Assembly (NCBI GenBank): GCA_021849045.1
Contig: JAJZTK010000003.1
Location: forward strand, 1 to 64,000
DNA: 64,000 nt
Direction of reading: 5' to 3'
Source of the DNA: Deltaproteobacteria bacterium
GTDB lineage: Bacteria > Desulfobacterota > Desulfuromonadia > Geobacterales > DSM-12255
The position numbers were made by a program, and so were the translations under genes. The notes below the pieces were generated by a model. The model was not told where the DNA came from and made no database searches. It was given only the letters and a program-made list of their open reading frames with translations. Below are positions 25,593-33,612 of this stretch, piece after piece. The stretch's first letter is position 1; each line of letters starts with the position of its first letter.

Positions 25593-25775
25593 CGTGAGGG
25601 TCGGGCGTCTCGTGGAGCGACTGTGCCCGAGCGCCAGTCGCTGTAGGCGAAATGAAGCAGAGCCGGCCCATCGTGTCTGAGCCCGTCAGGGCGAGTTGAT
25701 GGGCCGGCGCGGAATGAGCCGTACAGCGGCGGTACGAGTGGCACTCGGAGCGCAGCGGGACGCCCGACCCTCACG
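25593..25775. repeat. Nested inverted-repeat element (REP/BIME-like)
   Basis: A perfect 17-bp outer inverted repeat (25593-25609 with 25759-25775) encloses a perfect 11-bp pair (GCCGGCCCATC at 25662, GATGGGCCGGC at 25698), whose loop again holds GCCC/GGGC. A separate AGCGACTG/CAGTCGCT hairpin lies near 25617-25642. The 183-bp block has no gene and separates ssuA from cysNC. It could be a mobile palindrome, a structured 3'/5' UTR or an mRNA-stabilising element. Confidence 0.75.
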
Positions 25776-25793
25776 AGCGTACGCAGCAGCAGA

Positions 25794-27677
25794 TCACCCA
25801 TGAAGAACCCCCTCCAGCCGTTGCAGCAGCAGGGCAACACCCTGCTCCACCGAGTGCGTCTCCGTATCGATCGTCAGTTCCGGCTGTTCCGGCGGCTCGT
25901 AGGGCGCGGATATGCCGGTAAAGCCGGGCAGTTCACCGGTACGGGCCTTACGGTAGAGCCCCTTGGGGTCCCGGCGCTCGCACTCGGCAATGCTCGTGCT
26001 GAGAAAGGTCTCCACGAACCGCTCCGGGCCGATGATCTGTCGCGCCATCTCCCTATCCTCCCGGAACGGGGAGATGAACGAGGTGATCACGATGAGGCCC
26101 GCCTCGTTCATCAGCCGCGCCACCTCCGCAACCCGCCGAATGTTTTCCGCCCGGTCGCGCGGCGAAAAGCCGAGGTTGCGGTTGAGCCCGTGCCGCACAT
26201 TGTCGCCGTCCAGCACGAAGCAGGGGTGGCCCGCCTCGATCAGCTGCCGCTCCAGGGCAAAGGCCAGGGTCGACTTCCCGGCACCGCTGAGTCCCGTGAG
26301 CCAGAGGGTGATCGGGCGCTGCCTGAGCACTGACTCCCTGAGCGCCGGCGTCACCTGCCCTTCGTGCCAGACCACGGTGCGGAGGGGAGGAACGGACCGC
26401 TCCGTCTTCAGTTCCGCATCGTAATCGGTCCGGTCGACGATGGTGGCGGCCCCCAGGGTATCCCCGGTGGAGACGGACACTACGATGAAGGCGCCAAGCG
26501 CCCGGTTCTTCCGGTACTCGTCGGCAAAGAGCGGTCGATTGAGGGAGAAACGCGCCCGGCCGATATCGTTAAGAGACAGGCAGTCCATTTCCTCTCTCCG
26601 TAGGCTGTTGGGGTCGACCCGGTAATGGATCGCTTCGCAGCGCCCCTTCACCCAGGTAGTGGCCTGTTTGATCCAGTAGACCTCACCCGGCTGCAGCGGC
26701 TCGTCGCCGGTCCAGACCAGCATCGCCTCCAACTCCCGCCGCTCCGGCGGCACATTGCCGGGATGGACCAGGATATCCCCCCGGCCCACATCCAGATCAT
26801 CCTCCAGGGTCACGGTCACCGACTCTCCCGCTACCGCACGGGAGGCGGAGTTCATGCCGACGCCGACCGTTGCGATACGGGTGCGGAAGCCGGAGGGAAG
26901 GACCATCACCTCGTCGCCGGCGCGGAGCACCCCCGAGGCGACCCGGCCGCCGACTCCGCGGAAACTGCCGGAGAGATGGATCACCCGCTGGACCGGCAGG
27001 CGGAAGTCGATCAGGTTCCGGTCACCGGCTACGTACACCTCCTCCAGATGTGAGAGAAGCGGGGGACCGGCATACCAGGGCATGTTCCCCCCCTTGTGCA
27101 CCAGGTTCTCGCCGCTCACGGCACAGACCGGGATGAACTGAAGATTGGCCAGCCCCAGCCGGACGGCGAACTCCCGGTATTCTTCCTCGATCTCCCGGAA
27201 ACGCTCCTCGCCATAGCCAACCAGGTCCATCTTGTTGATCGCCACCACGAAACGGGGTATCCCCATGAGGGCACCGATGAAGGCATGGCGTTTGGACTGG
27301 GTGGAGACGCCGAGCTTCGCGTCGATGAGCAGCACGGCCAGATCGGCCTGGGAAGCGGCTGTGGCCATGTTCCGCGTGTACTGCTCGTGGCCCGGCGCAT
27401 CGGCGATGATGAAGCGGCGGCGGGCGGTGGCAAAATAGCGGTAGGCCACGTCAATGGTGATTCCCTGCTCGCGCTCGGCCCGCAGGCCGTCGGTCAGGAG
27501 CGAGAAATCGAGCTCAGCGTCCAGGTCGGCGCCGGGCCGCCGGAGGGAGGCCACGTGGTCGTCGTACAGGGCACCGGCGTCGTACAACAGCCGCCCGATC
27601 AGGGTCGACTTGCCGTCGTCCACGCTGCCGGCGGTGAGAAAGCGGAGGATACCCTGGTCATGAGTCTGCGCAGCCAT
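25794..27677 (-). CDS. cysNC: Bifunctional sulfate adenylyltransferase large subunit / APS kinase (CysN-CysC)
   Basis: 627 aa. The N-terminal part is a translation-factor-like GTPase: GSVDDGKST (P-loop, about 17-25), DAPGHEQY and NKMD. The C-terminal part from about residue 440 is APS kinase, with a second P-loop GLSGAGKST near 462 and 'FVLDGDNVRHGLNRNLGFS'. With CysD it turns sulfate and ATP into APS and then PAPS. PAPS feeds either sulfite formation or sulfotransferases; a sulfotransferase domain is present in the same island. Its start overlaps the cysD stop (TGATG). Confidence 0.95.
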   Translation of the reverse strand: MAAQTHDQGILRFLTAGSVDDGKSTLIGRLLYDAGALYDDHVASLRRPGADLDAELDFSLLTDGLRAEREQGITIDVAYRYFATARRRFIIADAPGHEQYTRNMATAASQADLAVLLIDAKLGVSTQSKRHAFIGALMGIPRFVVAINKMDLVGYGEERFREIEEEYREFAVRLGLANLQFIPVCAVSGENLVHKGGNMPWYAGPPLLSHLEEVYVAGDRNLIDFRLPVQRVIHLSGSFRGVGGRVASGVLRAGDEVMVLPSGFRTRIATVGVGMNSASRAVAGESVTVTLEDDLDVGRGDILVHPGNVPPERRELEAMLVWTGDEPLQPGEVYWIKQATTWVKGRCEAIHYRVDPNSLRREEMDCLSLNDIGRARFSLNRPLFADEYRKNRALGAFIVVSVSTGDTLGAATIVDRTDYDAELKTERSVPPLRTVVWHEGQVTPALRESVLRQRPITLWLTGLSGAGKSTLAFALERQLIEAGHPCFVLDGDNVRHGLNRNLGFSPRDRAENIRRVAEVARLMNEAGLIVITSFISPFREDREMARQIIGPERFVETFLSTSIAECERRDPKGLYRKARTGELPGFTGISAPYEPPEQPELTIDTETHSVEQGVALLLQRLEGVLHG

Positions 27678-28588
27678 CAGAAGTACCCCTCCCGCTTTTT
27701 CCTCTCCATGGAGCCGTCCCGGTCGTGGTCGATGACCCGGGTCGTCCGCTCGGACAGGCGCACCTCTTCCAGCTCCCCGATGATCTCCTCGACGGTGGCG
27801 GCCGTCGAAGCCACGGCCCCGGTGCAGGGGTAGCAGCCCAGGGTGCGGAACCGGCAGAGCCGCGTCTCCTTCCGTTCACCGGGGTTGAGCCGGGTACCTT
27901 CCCCTATCGGGATCAACTGCCCGGACCGCTCCACCACCTCCCTCTCGGCGGCGAAATAGAGGGGGACCACCTCGATCCGTTCACGGGCGATATAGCGCCA
28001 GACATCCAGCTCGGTCCAGTTGGAGAGGGGAAAGACCCGCATGCTCTCCCCGGTCTGCAGGCGGGTATTGTAAAGCTGCCAGAACTCGGGCCGCTGGCGC
28101 CGCGGGTCCCACTGGCCGTGGCTGTCGCGAAACGAAAAGACCCGTTCCTTGGCCCGTGAACGCTCCTCTTCCCGTCTGGCCCCCCCCATGACCATGTCGT
28201 ATCCACCATCCCGCAGGGCATCAAGCAGGGCCTGGGTCTTCAGGAGCCCGCAGCAGCGGACCGTCCCCATCTCCCACGGGTTGGTCCCTTCCGCCAATGC
28301 CTGGAGGTTTGTGTGGACCCGGAGATCGAAGCCGATCTCCCGCGCCATCCGGTCGCGAAAGGCGATCATTTCCGGGAACTTGAGGGAGGTGTCAACATGG
28401 AGGAGCGGAAAGGGGATCGGGGCGGGGTGAAAGGCCTTACGGGCCAGGTGGAGCATGACCGACGAGTCCTTGCCGATGGAGTACATCATCACCGGCCGCT
28501 CGGCCTCGGCAGCCACCTCGCGGATGATCTGGATCGCCTCGGCCTCCAGTTCGTCGAGGAGGGTCAACGTAAGTCGTTCGTTCAACAC
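27677..28588 (-). CDS. cysD: Sulfate adenylyltransferase small subunit (CysD)
   Basis: This PP-loop subunit makes the adenylyl-sulfate bond. '[20 protein letters not shown]' is the PP-loop region and the sequence is conserved to the end ([11 protein letters not shown]). I set the start at the GTG at 28588 (or TTG 28585), after AAGGGAG, giving about 303 aa like other CysD proteins; the track's 449-aa version runs into the neighbouring PIN toxin gene in another frame. It is directly upstream of cysNC. Confidence 0.92.
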   Translation of the reverse strand: MLNERLTLTLLDELEAEAIQIIREVAAEAERPVMMYSIGKDSSVMLHLARKAFHPAPIPFPLLHVDTSLKFPEMIAFRDRMAREIGFDLRVHTNLQALAEGTNPWEMGTVRCCGLLKTQALLDALRDGGYDMVMGGARREEERSRAKERVFSFRDSHGQWDPRRQRPEFWQLYNTRLQTGESMRVFPLSNWTELDVWRYIARERIEVVPLYFAAEREVVERSGQLIPIGEGTRLNPGERKETRLCRFRTLGCYPCTGAVASTAATVEEIIGELEEVRLSERTTRVIDHDRDGSMERKKREGYF

Positions 28589-28754
28589 GGCTCCCTTCGT
28601 CGTGCAATTGGTGAAATACATACCGCTTGAATTGACGCCGAATCGTGCAGGTGGTCGAAGTTGGAAGGCCTGAAACCGTTCAAAAGGGTCCTCGTGCAAC
28701 ATCGGCAGCTGGTCGATTGCCAATGCATGGCAGTCATCTCCATGGTTGAACCGG

Positions 28755-29165
28755 TTATGGTTCCTTTCTGGCGATGTTTTTGAGCCGCGAAACATGTTTC
28801 CGATCAAAAGAGAAGAGTTCCGTGATCCCTTTGTGCTCCATGACGGCGGCGATGTACCCATCGATAAAGTCGATATTTGCAGAGGAGTAGAGCTCAACCG
28901 CACGGGCAACAAGTGCGCTGTTGAATACCTCCAGACCTGGTGTCGCGAGAATGCCGCGTACCAATGGAGCGATATCCGCGTTCCTGAGTGAATATCCGGA
29001 CTCCAGAACCCAAACAACTTCGGCAATAACCATCTCTGCGGTCACCAATCTGATCCTGCCATTGGCAGCCTCATCGAGCAACTTTTCAACTCTGTCGGCT
29101 TTCACCGGATCATCATTGGTCAAATAGCGAATGAACAGGTTGGTGTCGACAAAGCAGATGTTCAT
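28755..29165 (-). CDS. PIN-domain ribonuclease toxin (VapC-like)
   Basis: 136 aa. '[15 protein letters not shown]' carries the first catalytic Asp, '[14 protein letters not shown]' the Glu, and '[17 protein letters not shown]' the later acidic pair. It begins 4 bp inside the antitoxin gene (29162-29165). It lies about 170 bp upstream of cysD on the same strand, so read-through into cysD is possible. Confidence 0.92.
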   Translation of the reverse strand: MNICFVDTNLFIRYLTNDDPVKADRVEKLLDEAANGRIRLVTAEMVIAEVVWVLESGYSLRNADIAPLVRGILATPGLEVFNSALVARAVELYSSANIDFIDGYIAAVMEHKGITELFSFDRKHVSRLKNIARKEP

Positions 29166-29407
29166 GCCATTTCATCCTCTACCCGGCTGGCAACAGCTGC
29201 TTTGGCAGTTGCCCGTTCGGAGGCGGGATCTCCGGCGCCAGCACTCTTTACTACCCCACGCAGGTCTTTCAGGCTCCTGACCGGCATGAGTACGATCCGG
29301 TCACCATCGACAATAAAGTCAACCCGATCATTGGGGCGAATATGGAACTGTGAGCGGATGTCTACCGGAATAGTGACTTGCCCTTTGGTGGTAACGGTTG
29401 AAAGCAT
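29162..29407 (-). CDS. AbrB/SpoVT-type antitoxin
   Basis: 81 aa, opening 'MLSTVTTKGQVTIPVDIRSQF', the AbrB fold, then 'DRVDFIVDGDRIVLMPV'. It precedes and overlaps the PIN toxin gene by 4 bp. The tail (ASRVEDEMA) is acidic as in antitoxins. Repeats upstream may be its operator. Confidence 0.92.
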   Translation of the reverse strand: MLSTVTTKGQVTIPVDIRSQFHIRPNDRVDFIVDGDRIVLMPVRSLKDLRGVVKSAGAGDPASERATAKAAVASRVEDEMA

Positions 29408-29436
29408 CAGGGTCTCCTGTACAACAACGCAGAAAA

Positions 29437-29463
29437 GTATTACCTGACAGTATATGTATTACC
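29437..29463 (-). promoter_or_regulatory. Candidate operator repeats upstream of the AbrB/PIN module
   Basis: The 8-mer GTATTACC occurs at 29437-29444 and again at 29456-29463, a 19-bp period, 30-56 bp upstream of the antitoxin start. Such spaced direct repeats could bind the antitoxin; this rests on position only. Confidence 0.35.
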
Positions 29464-29665
29464 CGACCGTGTGTCAAACAACGCGTGGGAGCAACTCACG
29501 TTGCACGATTTACTGCTGGATTCGACTATCGTTCCGACTGCGGGTAAGTCGTTTGAGTCACAAATCCCGAGTCACGAGTCACCCCCCTTGCAACCGCATA
29601 TCCCCTATGAAACTGTTTCCGCAGCAAAGGGGCTCTGTTTTTTTCACCCACAGCAGGAGGTAGAC

Positions 29666-29851
29666 ATGGCATCTGTAAAAAGCCGGCTCGCCGAAATAAT
29701 CCAGGAACAACCTGAAGACGCGACGTACGATGAAATCCTAAAGGAACTTGCCTTTGACCGCATGGTAGAGCGTGGACTGGCGGACGCGCGCGGTGGGAAC
29801 GTCATTACCCATGAAGAGATGGCTCGCAGGATAAGGACATGGCAGAGATAA
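29666..29851 (+). CDS. Small antitoxin-like protein
   Basis: 61 aa from the ATG at 29666, with a near-perfect AGGAGG 5 nt upstream; the track start at 29471 is not credible. The sequence 'QPEDATYDEILKELAFDRMVERGLADA' and the ending 'ITHEEMARRIRTWQ' are typical of short antitoxins paired with RelE/ParE toxins. The toxin reading frame that starts in its last codons is broken after 19 residues. It is one of few plus-strand genes in the island. Confidence 0.75.
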   Translation: MASVKSRLAEIIQEQPEDATYDEILKELAFDRMVERGLADARGGNVITHEEMARRIRTWQR

Positions 29852-29898
29852 TCTGGACTGCGGAAGCAGAAACCTGGTTGCAGGACATTTACGGCTGA
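29839..29898 (+). pseudogene. Truncated RelE/ParE-family toxin
   Basis: An ATG overlapping the antitoxin's 3' end opens 'MAEIIWTAEAETWLQDIYG', the normal N-terminus of this toxin family, then meets TGA at 29896. Intact family members are about 90-100 aa. No continuation is recognisable before the glycosyltransferase gene at 29997, so the toxin is lost by deletion rather than by a point mutation. Confidence 0.7.
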
Positions 29899-29996
29899 GT
29901 GTTCCACGGCGCACTCGAACTCGAGCGATACCGGCCTTAGCCTCCTCATATTCACGGTCCACACGTCTCACGTCCAGCGTCTCCCCTCTCGCGGCC

Positions 29997-31088
29997 TCAT
30001 TCGCCCCGCCCCTCTTTTCCCGGTCTTTGATTCCGAGTCACCAGTAACCAGTCACCGATTCTACGCAACGGCGCGGTCAGGCGCCAGGAGAGGGAGGATT
30101 CGAGCTGATCGAGACGTTCCAGCCGCTTTTGCAGGGCGGTGATGGTGGCGTTGCGATCACTTTCAACTTCACCTTTTAGATCTTCAACCGAACATTTCAA
30201 CGTTTCGATTTCTCCAGCAGCAGCGCAACATTCTCTTCTTCTGTCAATCATATACCGCCGCATCGATTCAAACTGACGCATGCCGATAGTTACCCGACTG
30301 CCATTTGCTCCCTGACAATCAAAAACAACCTGACTGGCATTGCCAAGTATGTACTGTAGGACGACAAAACTAAAGATGGTGATTTCATTTGATCTCAACA
30401 CTTCCAACAAACCTGTTGCCAGTTCTGGATCGAGGTCGAATGACTCTGATAATTTTTGTAGTTCATTTACCAGATTCTCCCCGAATTGACGAAAATGATC
30501 AGGTGCCCATTTGGTTTCGTGCCAGACATGGTAGGCCAGCGGCGAGATTATTTCCTTGCACGGAATGCCCCGGATCAATGGGACCATCGGCGCCCAATAA
30601 TCCCACCATGGTGCACCAAGACAGAATTCCGACGGTGGATAACAGGCAAGAATAGACCGGTCGAAAAAGAAAAAATCAAAACCTACGAAAAATATCTCGC
30701 CGTCGCTCTCTTCTGGTGACGTGACATCAATCCGGGAGCCAAAGAGAAAAGACCCCTTTGACTCCTTGGTTATGAACTCTTTTAAATTTCCGTCAGTACA
30801 CAGCAGGATATCGGAGTTTATTATTCCGCAAATGTCAGCACCTGATTCAGCCAAAGCCCTGCACACGTCGTCAAAATAAACAAACGGTTTGCCGGTAAGC
30901 TGCTCCGCTGTTCTATCTGCTGATACAAAGGTAACAGAAGGGAAATACTGTTGAACTGCTTTGATTTCTGAAGAAGAATTGATAGAAATGACGTCAAACC
31001 CCAGAGCCTGCCAACTGGCAATGGCTGACTGCTGGTGTTCGATATTACGGGGAACGATGCTGGTGGCAACAACTAATCGGGTTGGCAT
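29997..31088 (-). CDS. Putative GT-A-like glycosyltransferase with coiled coil and tail motif
   Basis: 363 aa from the ATG at 31088 (the GTG at 31100 is possible). The N-terminus 'RLVVATSIVPRNIEHQQSAIASW' and 'ICGIINSDILLC' (DxD-like) resemble nucleotide-sugar transferases, though I cannot name a family. 'PWWDYWAPMVPLIRG' may line the acceptor site. A coiled coil (about 275-330) precedes 'SSLSWRLTAPLRRIGDWL', the tail shared in this cluster. The neighbours are glycosyltransferases on the same strand. Confidence 0.65.
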   Translation of the reverse strand: MPTRLVVATSIVPRNIEHQQSAIASWQALGFDVISINSSSEIKAVQQYFPSVTFVSADRTAEQLTGKPFVYFDDVCRALAESGADICGIINSDILLCTDGNLKEFITKESKGSFLFGSRIDVTSPEESDGEIFFVGFDFFFFDRSILACYPPSEFCLGAPWWDYWAPMVPLIRGIPCKEIISPLAYHVWHETKWAPDHFRQFGENLVNELQKLSESFDLDPELATGLLEVLRSNEITIFSFVVLQYILGNASQVVFDCQGANGSRVTIGMRQFESMRRYMIDRRRECCAAAGEIETLKCSVEDLKGEVESDRNATITALQKRLERLDQLESSLSWRLTAPLRRIGDWLLVTRNQRPGKEGRGE

Positions 31089-31103
31089 ATAGACACTCAC
31101 TCT

Positions 31104-32111
31104 TCACAGCTTTTTGAACAGATCCAACACCTTTCTCATCGGGGCAGTCATGCGCCAGGAGAGTGTTTGTGTCAATTTTTCTGCTAACATCAGTCTGTCA
31201 GACAATTCTTCAAGCTCAGTTCTTAACCTTGAAGTCACTATTTCCAATGAATCTTTTTCTCTCTGAAGGAAGGAATAGGTCTGATGAGATGAAAAATTCG
31301 GCCGCTGACCGGGAGGCAACAATTCATTGTAGAAATCTCTCATGGCTGCATAATCAATTTCAACAGGAGATGCAGCATTGCTGATCGTACCAGCCCCTTC
31401 GTTTGTTACCACAGATGCTTCTTCGCGGACAACGGCTTCAACCTCTTCCAGGTATCTATCCATTGAATTTACCGCTTTCTGGTTCCCATGGCTTCTGTAC
31501 CCGCCCAGTAAGGCATTTACAGTATATATCCGGGCATATCTCGAAAACCTGACCCACAGTTCAAAGTCTCCGGCATATCCCAAATCCGAACGGACATACC
31601 CACCTGCACGCTCCCAAAGCAAGCGGCGCCAGAAGGTACTCTCCTGCTGCATCCAAGGCACATCGTTTCTCATTTTCAGAAACTGCTCGCGGCTGTAAGT
31701 CATTAGTGAGGCACTGAGACCGATCAGCTGTCCGTCCTTGTCCCAACAGGTATGCCTGCCGGTGAGCCACTCTATTTCAGAATGACCGGCAAAAACATAC
31801 GCCGCCATGAACAAGGCGTTCGCATGGTATTTGTCATCCGAATTCAGCCATGCCATGATCTCGCCGGAGGTCTTGTTGAACCCTTCATTGATGGCCGCGT
31901 ACTGGCCGCTGTCGGGCTTGCTCTGCCAGTAGGTGAGGTATTTTTCGTACCTTTTGATGACCTCGACGGAGTTATCGGTACTGCCGCCGTCCATGATGAT
32001 GTATTCAAGGTTGGGGTAGTGCTGGGAAAGAATGGAGTCGATGCACTCTTCCAGATACTCTCCCTGGTTGTAGGAGGGGGTGACGATGGAAATTTTAGGA
32101 CAGATGTTCAC
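31104..32111 (-). CDS. Glycosyltransferase family 2 with coiled coil and tail motif
   Basis: Motifs: 'ISIVTPSYNQGEYLEECI', 'IMDGGSTDNSVEVIKRY', 'KPDSGQYAAINEGF' and 'MAWLNSDDKYHAN'. The start is set at the GTG at 32111, which overlaps the stop of the upstream AlbA-like gene (GTGA) and has GGGAG upstream; ATG at 32126 is the alternative. The end is 'TQTLSWRMTAPMRKVLDLF'. A 5' fragment of a near-identical gene lies beyond the AlbA-like gene at 33460-33612. 335 aa. Confidence 0.87.
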   Translation of the reverse strand: MNICPKISIVTPSYNQGEYLEECIDSILSQHYPNLEYIIMDGGSTDNSVEVIKRYEKYLTYWQSKPDSGQYAAINEGFNKTSGEIMAWLNSDDKYHANALFMAAYVFAGHSEIEWLTGRHTCWDKDGQLIGLSASLMTYSREQFLKMRNDVPWMQQESTFWRRLLWERAGGYVRSDLGYAGDFELWVRFSRYARIYTVNALLGGYRSHGNQKAVNSMDRYLEEVEAVVREEASVVTNEGAGTISNAASPVEIDYAAMRDFYNELLPPGQRPNFSSHQTYSFLQREKDSLEIVTSRLRTELEELSDRLMLAEKLTQTLSWRMTAPMRKVLDLFKKL

Positions 32112-33460
32112 ACCAGGATCTCCCAATAACCACCCTTATCCGCACCTACTCTCCTGATGAAACCGGTCTTCTTGAGCTTCAAGAGATGGTATTTAACGCC
32201 ATCATCAGATATGGAAAGCAGTTCCGCCAACTCCCGCTGGCTGCGATGTGGATTTTCCCTAAGCAAATCCAGTATTTTCTGGGTAGTTTTCTGGGTAGTT
32301 TTCTGGGTAGTTTTCTGGGTAGAGGTATCAGCCCGGTACACCGTGACCATGAATCCATCACTGATTTCCTGGAACCTGGGTGTCGGCAGACCGTATGCGG
32401 CAAATCCCTCCACGATCCTCCTGATGCCGGAGCCGTATTTCTCGACCAGCCCAACCTCCTTGAACATGTCGGCAATCCGCCGATTGCGAATGGTCGAACG
32501 GTATTCCCCGGCAAGGAGCTTTTCCACGGTCAATCCTGTCGGCAGTTTGCCGGGATTGTAGATCTCGATCCGCTCGTCAAAGATCTTCACGATGGAGTCC
32601 GACGAACTGGCGTAGTCACGATGAATGATGGTATTGAGAACTATTTCGCGCACGGCATCCAGGGGATAATCCCACCGTTCGTCCCGCTGGGGCTTACCGG
32701 TGATGATGTAGGCCCGGTTGATATGTTTTCGGATGAAGGCCATAATGGCGTCGACTTCTGTGAAAAGGTCCGTTTTGAGACGTGCACCATCCTTGATAAT
32801 GGTCTCGGTCTGGAAACGGCCCAGTTCTATGGTGCTCAGGCTCGATTCCCCGGTCATGAAGAGCAGAAAGGCCGCGCGGGAAATTTTCCCTTCCCGGAGC
32901 AGTTCATATTTTTGCAGAACGGTAAGCGGATCGTCGGTAATCGGAATCGCCCTGACCTTGTTGGCCGTGTTGATAAAGTGCTGAACCTTTTCAAGGGAGA
33001 TATCCCTCTCGGTATGCTGGTCATCCGGATACGAGTCCCAGGAGGAGTTGCAGCTCTGCAGATGAAGATTGACGACTTCGGTCGTTGAAAGCTGATGATT
33101 GGCGTTCCGCACCCGCTTGAAATAGCGCCCCTTGCAGGCAACGGGTTTGATGGGATATTCAGGTACGTCCAGCACGACAACGGTCTTACCTTCTATCTCA
33201 TGCACCTCGACATCGGGAACGATTGAAGTGGACGTATTGAGCTTTACCTGATTGATCCAGTTCTGTACCGTCTCCTTGCCGATCTGAATTCCCCGGATTT
33301 CTCCGGCGTCGGACACGCCGACAAAGACCCTGCCCCCCTTGGTATTTGCAAAGGCAGCCAGGGCTTCGATCGTCTCCTTGTCGAAGCTGCTTTTGAACTC
33401 GATGAACTCCGATTCACCGGACCGGATCTCTGACAATATGTAGCTTAAAGTTTTTGTCAT
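32108..33460 (-). CDS. AlbA_2/Schlafen-type putative DNA-binding transcriptional regulator
   Basis: 450 aa. The N-terminal 'ESEFIEFKSSFDKETIEALAAFANTKGGRVFVGV' is the AlbA_2 (formerly divergent AAA_4) domain. The middle has a GHKL-like segment ('AVREIVLNTIIHRDY') seen in the same family. The C-terminal winged helix (about 390-450) follows a TTQK repeat. Such proteins are often annotated as RecG-like or as regulators; their role is not settled. It separates two copies of a GT2 5' region and so looks like an insertion into the polysaccharide cluster. Confidence 0.85.
   Translation of the reverse strand: MTKTLSYILSEIRSGESEFIEFKSSFDKETIEALAAFANTKGGRVFVGVSDAGEIRGIQIGKETVQNWINQVKLNTSTSIVPDVEVHEIEGKTVVVLDVPEYPIKPVACKGRYFKRVRNANHQLSTTEVVNLHLQSCNSSWDSYPDDQHTERDISLEKVQHFINTANKVRAIPITDDPLTVLQKYELLREGKISRAAFLLFMTGESSLSTIELGRFQTETIIKDGARLKTDLFTEVDAIMAFIRKHINRAYIITGKPQRDERWDYPLDAVREIVLNTIIHRDYASSSDSIVKIFDERIEIYNPGKLPTGLTVEKLLAGEYRSTIRNRRIADMFKEVGLVEKYGSGIRRIVEGFAAYGLPTPRFQEISDGFMVTVYRADTSTQKTTQKTTQKTTQKILDLLRENPHRSQRELAELLSISDDGVKYHLLKLKKTGFIRRVGADKGGYWEILV
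32275..32322. repeat. 12-bp tandem repeat x4 (TTQK coding)
   Basis: Four exact copies of ttttctgggtag encode the (TTQK)4 linker before the winged helix of the AlbA-like protein. Copy-number change keeps the reading frame and would only alter linker length. Confidence 0.9.
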
Positions 33461-33612
33461 CAGAATGCCCGGCTAGGATAATTCAAAATGCCGTCCTTGT
33501 TAACGAATTCGAGGTTGGGGTAGTTCTGGGAGAGGATGGAGTCGATGCACTCTTCCAAGAATTCTGCTTGATTGAAGGAAGGGGTGATTATGAAAATACG
33601 AGGAAGAATCAT
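33460..33612 (-). pseudogene. 5' fragment of a GT2 glycosyltransferase gene
   Basis: The ATG at 33612 overlaps the GT4 gene's stop (TAATG) and begins 'RIFIITPSFNQAEFLEEC' through 'SQNYPNLEF', closely matching the intact GT2 at 31104-32111. Identity then stops and 'VNKDGILNYPSRAF' ends at a stop codon next to the AlbA-like gene. It therefore keeps its original position and ribosome coupling but lacks the catalytic domain. Confidence 0.85.

Noticed and set aside
25583-25840. N-terminal 86 residues of the binding-protein ORF
   Set aside because: They are translated from the nested inverted-repeat element and cysNC 3' end; a normal signal peptide starts at 25582.
28589-29026. N-terminal extension of CysD in the ORF track
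   Set aside because: It overlaps the PIN toxin gene in a different frame and has no CysD similarity; conserved CysD begins near 28588.
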